The translations under genes were made by a program, and so were the position numbers. This document shows, piece by piece, positions 1 through 8,324 of a stretch of DNA of 35,697 nt. The notes beneath the pieces were generated by a model. The model searched no databases. It saw only the letters and a program-made list of their open reading frames with translations, and was not told the DNA's origin. The DNA comes from WTAW01 sp964406575 (lineage in GTDB: Bacteria; Acidobacteriota; Aminicenantia; Aminicenantales; Aminicenantaceae): contig CAYOSH010000038.1 of the NCBI GenBank assembly GCA_964406575.1, forward strand, positions 1 through 35,697, read 5' to 3'. How positions within the stretch are numbered: position 1 is the first letter of the stretch; each line of letters begins with the position of its first letter.

Positions 1-55
1 CGAACTCCTGCTATTATCATTTGACTTGAGAGCATCACGGAAATAAGGATGCTTC
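1..55. repeat. 55-bp inverted repeat, left copy (window edge)
   Basis: Bases 1-55 are the exact reverse complement of 32037-32091; identity stops at base 56. The window begins inside the repeat, so its true outer limit cannot be seen. It contains no gene I recognise. It may be a dispersed repeat, or a k-mer-length overlap left by a de Bruijn assembler if base 1 is a contig end. Confidence 0.9.
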
Positions 56-63
56 TTTATAAG

Positions 64-107
64 CCCAGGTCCGCATTCTGGTGGAATTTTAAAAAATTCG
101 GACTGGG
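64..107. other. Imperfect long hairpin upstream of the MttB-family gene
   Basis: CCCAGGTCCG at 64-73 pairs with CGGACTGGG at 99-107 with one bulged G. Inside it GAATTT (84-89) can pair with AAATTC (94-99). No T-run follows on either side, so it is not a clear intrinsic terminator. It lies about 170 bp upstream of the promoter at 278-306. The rest of 56-277 shows nothing I recognise. Confidence 0.35.
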
Positions 108-277
108 TGGGACTATATTCGGGTTCATTGTTCAAACCAAATTATTTTCAACTTGAAAAATCCTGGAGACCCATGAATTAAACAAATGCAAACACAATAC
201 ACAAAACAGGACGAAACAGGGGAAAAGATTGGAATCATCGATATTATCAATGCCTTAAAGATGCTGGTTGTGTGGCT

Positions 278-306
278 TTGACATTTATACTACCATGCTG
301 TATAAC
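278..306 (+). promoter_or_regulatory. Sigma70-type promoter of the MttB-family gene
   Basis: TTGACA (278-283), a 17-bp spacer, then TATAAC (301-306). This is a near-perfect housekeeping promoter. A start near 313 would leave a leader of roughly 35 nt before the GTG at 350. The leader is too short for a cobalamin riboswitch, although many MttB-family enzymes work with corrinoid proteins. Confidence 0.7.
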
Positions 307-349
307 GCATTTTCATATAGTGGGGATATAATCTGAAAGGAGATCATCC

Positions 350-1792
350 GTGGTAAAAAATGCAACAAAAGACAGGGCTCAAGAAGGCTTCCATTTCCCT
401 CGTCTTTCGGATGAACAGTGTCGCAAAATGCACGAAGCCTGCCTGGAGATATTGGAGCACGGTGTCCGTCTGGAACTTCAGGAGGCCGTGGACCTGCTCA
501 AGAAGGCCGGTGCAAAAGTCTTAGACGACAACGTGGTTCGTATTCCCCCAAAACTGGTGGATAGAGCGCTCAGCACAGTTCCAAGACACGTAACATTATA
601 CGACCGGAACGGAGATTCGGCTATGAAAGTGGAGGGCCATCGCTGTTTCTACGGACCCGGCTCTGATTGTTTGCACATCATCGACCATCGGGATGGAAAA
701 CGCCGCGATCCAGTGATCCAGGACGTTATCGAAGGAACGGTCCTGTGTGATCATTTGACACATATCGATTTTGTGATGTCTATGGTGCTTCCCAAAGATG
801 TGAACCAGACGACAGCGGACCGGTATCAAATGGAGGCTATGCTCAACAATACGATAAAGCCCATAATCTACGTCACCTACGAGCTGGGAGGGTGTCTGGA
901 TGCTGTGCAGATGGCCGAAGAAGTCGCAGGAGGGCCTGAGGTCCTGAGGCAAAAGCCTATGGTTGCCTGCTATATCAATGCGGTTTCAGGGATGTTGCAT
1001 AACAAAGAAGCACTGGAGAAACTGCTTTTTCTGGCATCCAAAGGCCTTCCATGCCTCTATATCCCTGCATCCACTGCAGGAGTGACGAGTCCTGTTACGC
1101 CCGCTGGAAATGCGGCTCTGGACTTCGCCGGTGTTCTTACGGGCCTGGTGCTCGCTCAGTTGAAAACAGAGGGCACTCCGGTGATCGTCTCCGGTATGCC
1201 ACCTGGAGGGACGTTCGACATGCGCACTCTTGTGACCTCATACTGTGAGCCTGAGCGCACGATTTTGCAGGCCGTCTCTCATTTTTACAATCTTCCTATG
1301 TTTTCCATAGCCGGTGCCACTGAGGCAAAAACCGTAGATTCTCAGGCGGCTGCCGAGGCGGCAATGAGTCTCGTGGTTGAAACCCTTGCCGGTGGAAACA
1401 TCATCCATGACTTGGGATATATGGAGTCAGGACTCACTTACTCATTCGTTCAGCTGGCCCTCTGTGATGAGATCGTCAGTTGGATCAAAAGTTTTCTTAA
1501 AGAATTTGAGGTCAATGATGAGACTCTAGCCCTGGATGTCATCGCTGAAGCCGGTCCAACCGGTCAATATTTGAAGACCAAACACACGCTCACGCATTAT
1601 AAAGAACGCTGGTATCCAAATTATTTCGAACGCTTGAATTATGAGACTTGGCTCGCTAAAGGCGGAAAGAATTTTTTGGAACGCACTTCAGAAAATATCG
1701 AGAGGATCCTTGCTGACCATAAACCTGAACCATTGCAACCAGAGGTCAAAAAAAGGCTCAGAGAAATTGTCAGAAAAGCAGAGACGCAATAG
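350..1792 (+). CDS. Trimethylamine methyltransferase (MttB) superfamily protein, non-pyrrolysine type
   Basis: The 480-residue product matches the MttB/MtgB superfamily in length and overall pattern, including the glycine-rich central part (PAGNAALDFAGVLTGLVLAQ, about 251-270) and the GATEAKTVDSQAAAEA block (about 322-337). Family members move a methyl group from a quaternary or tertiary amine, such as trimethylamine or glycine betaine, to a corrinoid protein. True MttB carries pyrrolysine at an in-frame UAG. Here no UAG interrupts the frame, so this is a pyrrolysine-independent member like glycine betaine methyltransferases. The start is GTG with AAAGGAGA at 336-343, seven bases upstream. 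The gene stands alone, with no corrinoid-protein or MtvA-like partner in the window, so its substrate cannot be assigned. It ends in TAG, which is read as an ordinary stop. Confidence 0.88.
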   Translation: MVKNATKDRAQEGFHFPRLSDEQCRKMHEACLEILEHGVRLELQEAVDLLKKAGAKVLDDNVVRIPPKLVDRALSTVPRHVTLYDRNGDSAMKVEGHRCFYGPGSDCLHIIDHRDGKRRDPVIQDVIEGTVLCDHLTHIDFVMSMVLPKDVNQTTADRYQMEAMLNNTIKPIIYVTYELGGCLDAVQMAEEVAGGPEVLRQKPMVACYINAVSGMLHNKEALEKLLFLASKGLPCLYIPASTAGVTSPVTPAGNAALDFAGVLTGLVLAQLKTEGTPVIVSGMPPGGTFDMRTLVTSYCEPERTILQAVSHFYNLPMFSIAGATEAKTVDSQAAAEAAMSLVVETLAGGNIIHDLGYMESGLTYSFVQLALCDEIVSWIKSFLKEFEVNDETLALDVIAEAGPTGQYLKTKHTLTHYKERWYPNYFERLNYETWLAKGGKNFLERTSENIERILADHKPEPLQPEVKKRLREIVRKAETQ

Positions 1793-1797
1793 TCCTC

Positions 1798-1843
1798 GCC
1801 CGTCCATCCCTTCTCACGGTTTTCTCAACCACACAATCTGATC
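1798..1843 (-). repeat. 46-bp imperfect inverted repeat, left copy
   Basis: The reverse complement of this stretch matches 19222-19267 at 43 of 46 positions, the first 33 without a mismatch. It starts 5 bp after the stop of the MttB-family gene. It contains a small GGTT...AACC hairpin. With its partner it brackets the Lrp/TonB/peptidase module. Confidence 0.85.
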
Positions 1844-1848
1844 TCTAG

Positions 1849-2061
1849 ATAAGGCAATATGAATTCATCTCATCACGATTCCAGGGATACCCTGTCCTTC
1901 CCCTTTTCTTCGTTCTCATCAATTTTGCTGTGTTTGTAAACACCATTTGGGCCCAACTCTTCCAATCTCTGATTGGGTTAGTCATCCTCATTGCCGGTAT
2001 ACGTGCTTTCCTTTATTGGAAATCAAAGGAAAAACGAAAATCCGAATCGTCAACCATATAG
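1849..2061 (+). pseudogene. 3' remnant of an APC-family amino acid permease
   Basis: In this frame the sequence is open from just after a TAG at 1846 to a TAG at 2059-2061. From about 1885 it reads GYPVLPLFFVLINFAVFVNT, then two hydrophobic stretches, a tail YWKSKEKRK and a stop. This matches the last membrane segments of APC permeases, and in particular the C-terminus of the intact permease at 10077-11501 (GYPVVPAIFIF...NTLL...GIPAYFYWKRR). No start codon or N-terminal 400 residues precede it; the repeat at 1798-1843 sits where they should be. It is therefore a decayed or cut-off second permease. The remaining bases 2062-2139 are AT-rich and show no clear terminator. Confidence 0.75.
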
Positions 2062-2139
2062 TCTATATCATTCAATTTGTTCACCATTATTATCACCTTT
2101 TATTTTAATATTCAATTTTCAATAGCGTCATACAATTTT

Positions 2140-4737
2140 TTAATTTACGTCTGGATAGAGAAGCGCATTGAGAAGAAATTTGTATGTCCCATGAGATTGA
2201 GCTCTGTGCTGACATGGGAAACTGATCAGAATGATGTGCCCTTCTTTGTGCCGAGAATCAACCACTGCAGCTTTACGTGCAATCACATCTTCTCCGAAGA
2301 GCCAGCCGCTCAAAAGGATATCATCTTCCGGAAATCTGGCCACCACTTCCCTATCCCACCCTTTAAAAGGAATCTCTGTTTGAATCGCCATGCTTTGATA
2401 GAACATGATTGCGGCTTCTCTTGGCATACCGTATCCGATAGGGGTCTTGTTATCGACTTTGACTCGTAAGATAGAACCTGGGCAGAAAAATTTGCTCCGG
2501 TCAATCTTCTCTAAGGCATCTCCAGCAGGGGCTTTAAACTCATCGAAGGCCAATCCGCAGGCACTGTTGAGCGTAACGAGAATACCACTCCGCTCGATAA
2601 ATGATTTTATCGCTTCAACTCCTTCCTTTCCAATGCCACCCCTATATTCAGGAGGATAGCCTCCATTAGAGCCGCCATAGCGTGTGAAGGAATCACGCCT
2701 GCCCTCTAAAATTACCCCAGGGTCCTCATCAGCGAAAATGATTACATCAAATTTTGATCTCAGGTCTATTTTCTTACTCTTAGTACCTTTAAAGTCTTTA
2801 TTGTGAAGAGTTGTGTATGGGATCTCCAAATCATCAAAAACATACCGTGTCCAGCCTTCATCCATATTTGCTCTCCAAGACTGATAGAGTCCGATGCGAT
2901 GCCTTTTTACTGGAGCTTTTGGGATTTCTTCGATGTTATCGAGTGAATGGGCTTCAACATGCCGTTTTTCCAAAAGCCCAGGCAGGATTTTCTGAACATG
3001 AGGAGTATTTTTAACGATAAAACTCCCTGCAGCCGCTTCAAACCCGTCGCCTTTGACAATGTCCTTGGAGCGATAGATTTCTGCCTTCTCTTTAAGAAGA
3101 GAGAACACGACGGAATAGGCATTATTAAGTCGAGAATCTAGGATGATAAACGATGCGCCATCTTTGGGCTCTACTATGGGAGGGTATGGAACCTTATTCA
3201 ATCTGGCGAGATTTGCCTTGAAAGGAGTATTGATTCGGTCGCATTTAATTCCCATCTGTAATGGAAGAGTCCAGCCAGCATTGTCATAGAGCAGTGGAAT
3301 AAATGGACCATGAGGATTTTCTCGCTCTGGATCTGGATGCTTTTGTATTTCGAGTAAGGCTTGCGCATAGGGTCTGTACGGTTGAGACATCAGGATCACA
3401 AAAGAGCCGGAGGGATAGGTTCTGTCTCCAACTATAAAATCTTCTCTAGCTTGATGAATCTCAACGCCAGCGAACATCAAAGTATCAAGCATTCTCAGCG
3501 CGGTCGGGTAATCGTTTTGCTTTTTAGGAATAACAAAGGCAAACGGCTGGCCTTCCTCCCTTTTTTTGATGGATTCTTTGCACATTTTATAGAAATTATA
3601 TAAAAATTCCTTTTTATGAAGATAGGCAGTATGAACCAGACTCATGGAGAGGGTGAGTTCGTAATCCACGATGTCTCTCAATCTCCACCAACCACCTGGC
3701 CAGGGGTCCGGAAATTGCATACTTTGCTCGACATATGGTTCTGATATTTCTGAGATGTCAATATGGATTGGGCTAGCGATCTTGACTTCCGCGGCCTCGC
3801 TAAGAAGACATATGGTGTTGTGAAACCATGGTGTGTTGTCACAGGCCCCATCCCACCATCCCGCAAATTCCTGTCCGTACTGGACTCCTTTAAAGCCATT
3901 CTTCTGGAGATCATAAGCCATGTTCATTCCACACAACGCAACTCCACGCCAGATTAGAGGATGGACGTTTGGATTTGGAGGATTCGCAAATGGAGGGAGC
4001 CATAGACGCGCTCCCCGTGCGCCCATCTCGTGTTGGTCGATGTGGATCTGAGGGATCCAATCCTGATACAAAACCTTTGTGACGGCTCTTGTCTCCGCTT
4101 GGGTAAGCATGAACCAATCACGATTGTTGTCATGGCCTGTATAATGTTGGTAGAGCCAGGGCATAGGGCCCCCTTCATACTCTGTTCCGACATATTTTCG
4201 GTACCAATCCGTGACCATCTGTTGGCCATCCGGGTTAATAGATGGTGCGAGCAGAACGATAACATCTTGCAGAGCTTTATTTGCATCAAAAGGTGTTTCT
4301 CCTGTAACGAGTTTGTAGGCAAGCTCCATAGACATCTGGGAGGAACCGATCTCCGTAGCATGAAGATTACACGTTATAAAAACGATGACCTTACCTTCTT
4401 CCGCTAACGTCCTTGCTCCTTCATGAGTGAGGTTTCTTGCATCTCTCAGTTTTTTGTTTATGTCTCGATAAATATCGAGCTTGGCCATGTTTTCTTCTGA
4501 GGTAATGACAGCCATGATTACGGATTTTTTTAGGGTCGATTGGCCGATCTTTAAAATCTTGATTTTTTCGGATTCTGTATCGAGCTTTTCAAAATAAGCT
4601 AAAATTTGGCTGTAATCTGCGAGTATTCTGTCTGCCCCCACCTTGTGACCTAAAAATTCTTCAGGAGAGGTTTGCGGAAGCACAAACAGCGGAAATAAAA
4701 ATAAAATGAGACCCATAAATGGAAAGAATCTTTTCAT
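2140..4737 (-). CDS. Secreted M14-family zinc carboxypeptidase-like metallopeptidase
   Basis: The 865-residue protein starts with a signal peptide (MKRFFPFMGLILFLFPLFVL). The M14 domain follows: the zinc motif HATE with H126 and E129, the substrate-binding NPDG (168-171) and DNNRD (203-207) segments, and IDQHE (233-237) supplying the third zinc histidine, probably H236. The catalytic glutamate is probably in the LLSEAAEVK stretch. The long C-terminal half, about 350 to 865, matches large bacterial M14 proteins that carry a glutamine-amidotransferase-like region, but I cannot name catalytic residues there. It should act in the periplasm or outside the cell, trimming peptides. It is the last gene of a nine-gene minus-strand operon, 56 bp after the serine hydrolase gene. 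Confidence 0.88.
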   Translation of the reverse strand: MKRFFPFMGLILFLFPLFVLPQTSPEEFLGHKVGADRILADYSQILAYFEKLDTESEKIKILKIGQSTLKKSVIMAVITSEENMAKLDIYRDINKKLRDARNLTHEGARTLAEEGKVIVFITCNLHATEIGSSQMSMELAYKLVTGETPFDANKALQDVIVLLAPSINPDGQQMVTDWYRKYVGTEYEGGPMPWLYQHYTGHDNNRDWFMLTQAETRAVTKVLYQDWIPQIHIDQHEMGARGARLWLPPFANPPNPNVHPLIWRGVALCGMNMAYDLQKNGFKGVQYGQEFAGWWDGACDNTPWFHNTICLLSEAAEVKIASPIHIDISEISEPYVEQSMQFPDPWPGGWWRLRDIVDYELTLSMSLVHTAYLHKKEFLYNFYKMCKESIKKREEGQPFAFVIPKKQNDYPTALRMLDTLMFAGVEIHQAREDFIVGDRTYPSGSFVILMSQPYRPYAQALLEIQKHPDPERENPHGPFIPLLYDNAGWTLPLQMGIKCDRINTPFKANLARLNKVPYPPIVEPKDGASFIILDSRLNNAYSVVFSLLKEKAEIYRSKDIVKGDGFEAAAGSFIVKNTPHVQKILPGLLEKRHVEAHSLDNIEEIPKAPVKRHRIGLYQSWRANMDEGWTRYVFDDLEIPYTTLHNKDFKGTKSKKIDLRSKFDVIIFADEDPGVILEGRRDSFTRYGGSNGGYPPEYRGGIGKEGVEAIKSFIERSGILVTLNSACGLAFDEFKAPAGDALEKIDRSKFFCPGSILRVKVDNKTPIGYGMPREAAIMFYQSMAIQTEIPFKGWDREVVARFPEDDILLSGWLFGEDVIARKAAVVDSRHKEGHIILISFPCQHRAQSHGTYKFLLNALLYPDVN

Positions 4738-4793
4738 AAGCGGCGCCTCCTTGAATTATCGAAGGTAAGGCATTGGCTTAATAATGCTTAAAG

Positions 4794-6248
4794 CTACTGC
4801 GATTCGACCTTTGTAAACTTCATGTTTTTGACAATGCCCTCCTCTAGAGTAAATCCTGCTATTTTGTTTTCCTCATCCCTTACAAATTCTAGCCTTCGTC
4901 CCCCCCAACCGAAACTATCGATGGCATAAGGAGAAAGTGTGTGCGATGTTTCCCTGAGTTCTAAAATCAAATCCTTATTTTCCATTTTTAACACGTATGT
5001 TATATCTAACTCATCGCTGTAATAATTTCCGGCATATTCTTTTAATTTTGATATTGCAAGCGAGATGGGCTTGGGCATCTCGCGACGCCTTCTTTGTCTT
5101 GGCGACGGAGGCTCTTTAAATTGATCGGCAAGATATATGTCCGCTATTCGCCTAGCGATTCTTCCTGCAGGAAATGTGCTCAGATTAGAAAGGATGACGA
5201 CAGAGAATTTTTGATCTGGAAACTGCATAAACTGGGCCTGGTACCCCACGGCGGATCCCCCATGACTTATCGTCTTCAAGCCTCTGTAATCATCTATTCT
5301 CAATCCAAATCCATAAGAGATTTCCTGGCCGTTGTTAAGCTTTCCTTTGGTCAGCATGATTTCTATCAATTCCTGTGTTCCCTTGCCCAGCTTATTTTTG
5401 TAGAAATTCTGATCCCATTTTAGGAAATCTTCTATCGTGGTGAAAATCCCCAAATCACCTATCACGTTAAGCCGAACTATATCTATCCTGAATCCCTCTC
5501 CTTTTTTTGGAGAATATCCATATGCTCTGTTCTCCACTATCATATTTGGATCATCATGAAAATGAGTGTTTTTCATCCCGAGCGGATCAAATATATATTT
5601 CTTTGTAAAGGCGCTTGTTTTCATTCCGCTCACTAGACTCACGATTTCTGAGAGTAAAAAATACCCTGAATTAGAATAGGAATACATCTCTCCAGGCTGA
5701 AAATTGAGCTCTTTCTGCCGCAAGAGAGTCCTGACAAGCTCTGTGGGAGTGTATACATACCCGCTTCCTTCCGGTTTGCCCATTAATTCCACAAGGGTTA
5801 AATAATCGCGCACACCGCTTGTATGATAAAGAAGATGTTTGAGGGTTATCTGTCCATTACAATCAGGCCAATCGGGGAAATATTTTCGAATATTATCATC
5901 CAAGGATAGCTTTCCTTGTTCGGCAAGAATGGCAATACACATCCCAACAAACTGTTTTGAAATTGAGCCTGTTCGTGAGGGTGTCTGTGGCGTCCATGGC
6001 AGGGAATACTCAAGATTTGCAATCGCGTAGCCCCGAGCATAGATGATCCTTCCATCCTTGAATATGCCGAGAGCCGCCCCAGGTGAATCGTTCCGATCCC
6101 ACTCTTTAAACAATTCATCCACTCGATCTGTTAAATCAGTGTGTGTGTATGCTTGAGAAACACTTGCTTGCTGGGTCGAAACACAAAAAATTAATAAAAA
6201 GGATAGCCACAATACAAGTGCTAAAGACTTCGTTTTGTTTTTATTCAT
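4794..6248 (-). CDS. Secreted serine hydrolase, class C beta-lactamase / DD-peptidase fold
   Basis: From the ATG at 6248 the product has 484 residues: a signal peptide to about SQA (31-33), then a beta-lactamase (PF00144) domain. Its catalytic motifs are S95-x-x-K98 (GSISKQ), Y191-S-N193 and H329-G-G (SHGGSAVGYQ), the class C pattern with HGG in place of KTG. A C-terminal lipocalin-like extension (about 385-484, KEYAGNYYSDELDITYVLKM) is usual in this family. A TTG 12 bases upstream could add four residues, but GGAAA lies about 7 bases before the ATG, so I prefer the ATG. Such proteins are esterases, D-aminopeptidases or peptidoglycan peptidases; next to a D-aminoacylase gene, a D-amino-acid peptidase role is plausible but not shown. 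Confidence 0.88.
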   Translation of the reverse strand: MNKNKTKSLALVLWLSFLLIFCVSTQQASVSQAYTHTDLTDRVDELFKEWDRNDSPGAALGIFKDGRIIYARGYAIANLEYSLPWTPQTPSRTGSISKQFVGMCIAILAEQGKLSLDDNIRKYFPDWPDCNGQITLKHLLYHTSGVRDYLTLVELMGKPEGSGYVYTPTELVRTLLRQKELNFQPGEMYSYSNSGYFLLSEIVSLVSGMKTSAFTKKYIFDPLGMKNTHFHDDPNMIVENRAYGYSPKKGEGFRIDIVRLNVIGDLGIFTTIEDFLKWDQNFYKNKLGKGTQELIEIMLTKGKLNNGQEISYGFGLRIDDYRGLKTISHGGSAVGYQAQFMQFPDQKFSVVILSNLSTFPAGRIARRIADIYLADQFKEPPSPRQRRRREMPKPISLAISKLKEYAGNYYSDELDITYVLKMENKDLILELRETSHTLSPYAIDSFGWGGRRLEFVRDEENKIAGFTLEEGIVKNMKFTKVESQ

Positions 6249-6273
6249 AATGTTTTCCAATTTGAAAGTTTTT

Positions 6274-8274
6274 TTATTCTTTGTGTTTCCATGCTTCCCA
6301 TTCTATGTCACGGATGTACTTTTGCATCCATCGAATCTCTTCGATATAGCGCCGCCGCTGATGCCGCGGCTCCCGAAACCCATGCGGCTCTCGAGGAAAC
6401 TTAATATATCTAACCGGAGCTTTTCCAATTTCTTTGAGTGCATAAAAAAACATCATGGCTTGATTTGGGGTGCTCACCATATCTTTTTCCCCATGGATCA
6501 AGAGTGTTGGAGTTGTCACATTCTTGACATACCAGAGCGATGAAACACGACGCCATTCTTCCGGATTGATCCAATGAGCTCCTCCAATGTAATGATATCG
6601 AAGGTCCCAGAAAAGACCTGGTCCCGACTCTGCTGTCCAACTGCCGACCATAGCGCCAAGGGCCGCAGCCTTGAAGCGATTTGTCTGGGTAATGACCCAA
6701 CTTCCGAGTATTCCTCCCCAACTCCAACCACGAACCCCTAATCGCTCAGAATCTGCAATCCCCCTCTCGATAAGATAGTCAACACCCGACATTACGTCAT
6801 CGAATTCACCGCCTCCGACGTCACCTTGGAGTGCACAGAGAAGGTCATCGCCATAGCTGTCGCTCCCACGAATATTCGGCCCGAATGCTGCATATCCAAG
6901 ACCTGTGTACAATTGAAACTCAGTTCTAAAGTCGTTCGCAAAATGTCCTGGCGGGCCTCCGTGAATAGTCACAATAAGAGGTAATTTTTTATCTGCCTTC
7001 GCATCTCCTGGAACATAGAGAACGCCCTCGATCTCCATACCGTCTTTACTCTTCCACCGCACAACTTCACATTTAGCTAGTAAAATTTCCTTTTTTATCC
7101 ATGGATTGGCGTCAGTCAATCGAACAGGCTTTATCTCATTCAAAGTAGAAACATATAAATCTGGAGGCGTGACGAAATCACTGTAAGAATAAACCATCTT
7201 TGTTCTGTCTTTAGAAAAAGCGAGGGCCCGGAGTGATCCCTCAACGTCAGTGATATTTATAATTTTCCCTGTTTTAATGTTGATTCGATAGAGATTGAGA
7301 TTGGTACGGCGTGTTTCATTGAATAAAAGGCTTTCAGCATCTGATGTCCATGCCAGAACCGAAAATTCTCCCTGGTTCGGTTTTTCCAGTCTCCTCCGTT
7401 CTCCTGTTTCAGGATTCATAATCCAAAGATAACCATGCGTCAGATCATTGTTTTTATCTGATGGGGCGTGGTAGACAAAAGTCTTTCCATCCGGTGCCCA
7501 CAAAATTCTTCCTTCCGGTGCGTTATTGTTTGTTAGCCTGACTAATTTCCTGTCATTCACATCAAGCCAGTAGAGTTCAGCTAAGAAAAAATAATTATCA
7601 TCTTCTTGTTCTGTTGCTACGAAGACGACATTTTTACCATCAGGAGAGACCTCAAATTCATTGATGATGAGTTTCTCATTCGTGATTTTAGTCTCCTGCC
7701 TTGTGGAGAGATCGAATATCCATAGATTCTTCCAACTTTCCTCCTCTCTCCCATTCGGCCCTTCAAAAATAAAAATGGCATCATCTCCCAAATCATATTC
7801 TTTTTTTTCTTCTTCACCCATCGGCTCTTCAGACGTAAAAAATAATTGGCTTGCGTCCGGAGACCACTTATAAGAATCGACATCGTTTTTGTGGTGTGTG
7901 AGTTGAATAGCTTCGCCTCCTCTGAGGCTCATGATAAAAACCTGTTGAGTTTTGTCAGCAGATCTTTTAAATGAGAGATATTTTCCGTCGGGCGAAAACT
8001 GGAATGCGCTGCCAGCAGCTTCACCAATGTATTGTTTGGCCTCACCGCCGCTTGTTGGAATCATAAAGTATTTTGTTTTCCTTTTGTTATTTCCCCAATC
8101 CAACTCTGATTTTGAGAAAAACACCCACTTTCCATCCGGAGACATTTGGACGCTTCCCAGGCGAACCATGTTTAATGAATCATCTATGGTCATAGGACGG
8201 AGTTGATCATTTTGTGAATAAAGACTACCAATGATTAAAAAGAAAAGGACACAATTTAGAATGATTTTTTTCAC
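6274..8274 (-). CDS. Secreted S9-family prolyl oligopeptidase-like serine peptidase
   Basis: 666 residues. A signal peptide (1-21, ending LYSQ) is followed by a beta-propeller built from repeats of the type SPDGK (residues 45, 94, 138, 210 and 260 region). The alpha/beta-hydrolase domain begins near residue 400. The catalytic triad can be read: nucleophile S518 in GWSWGG, D598 in HGEKDMV and H631 in REPHGF. The HGGPPG oxyanion segment is at 438-443. This is the acylaminoacyl-peptidase / dipeptidyl-peptidase group of S9, which cleaves short peptides, probably in the periplasm here. The gene lies 50 bp after the D-aminoacylase gene and 25 bp before the serine hydrolase gene in the same operon. 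Confidence 0.92.
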   Translation of the reverse strand: MKKIILNCVLFFLIIGSLYSQNDQLRPMTIDDSLNMVRLGSVQMSPDGKWVFFSKSELDWGNNKRKTKYFMIPTSGGEAKQYIGEAAGSAFQFSPDGKYLSFKRSADKTQQVFIMSLRGGEAIQLTHHKNDVDSYKWSPDASQLFFTSEEPMGEEEKKEYDLGDDAIFIFEGPNGREEESWKNLWIFDLSTRQETKITNEKLIINEFEVSPDGKNVVFVATEQEDDNYFFLAELYWLDVNDRKLVRLTNNNAPEGRILWAPDGKTFVYHAPSDKNNDLTHGYLWIMNPETGERRRLEKPNQGEFSVLAWTSDAESLLFNETRRTNLNLYRINIKTGKIINITDVEGSLRALAFSKDRTKMVYSYSDFVTPPDLYVSTLNEIKPVRLTDANPWIKKEILLAKCEVVRWKSKDGMEIEGVLYVPGDAKADKKLPLIVTIHGGPPGHFANDFRTEFQLYTGLGYAAFGPNIRGSDSYGDDLLCALQGDVGGGEFDDVMSGVDYLIERGIADSERLGVRGWSWGGILGSWVITQTNRFKAAALGAMVGSWTAESGPGLFWDLRYHYIGGAHWINPEEWRRVSSLWYVKNVTTPTLLIHGEKDMVSTPNQAMMFFYALKEIGKAPVRYIKFPREPHGFREPRHQRRRYIEEIRWMQKYIRDIEWEAWKHKE

Positions 8275-8324
8275 AGAAACCTCCAGTATAAAAAAATGAA
8301 ATTCCAGTGATTATTTCACTATGT

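Noticed and set aside
307..349. Cobalamin riboswitch ahead of the MttB-family gene
   Set aside because: Only about 35 nt separate the predicted transcription start from the start codon, too little for the B12 element, and no B12-box-like sequence was found.
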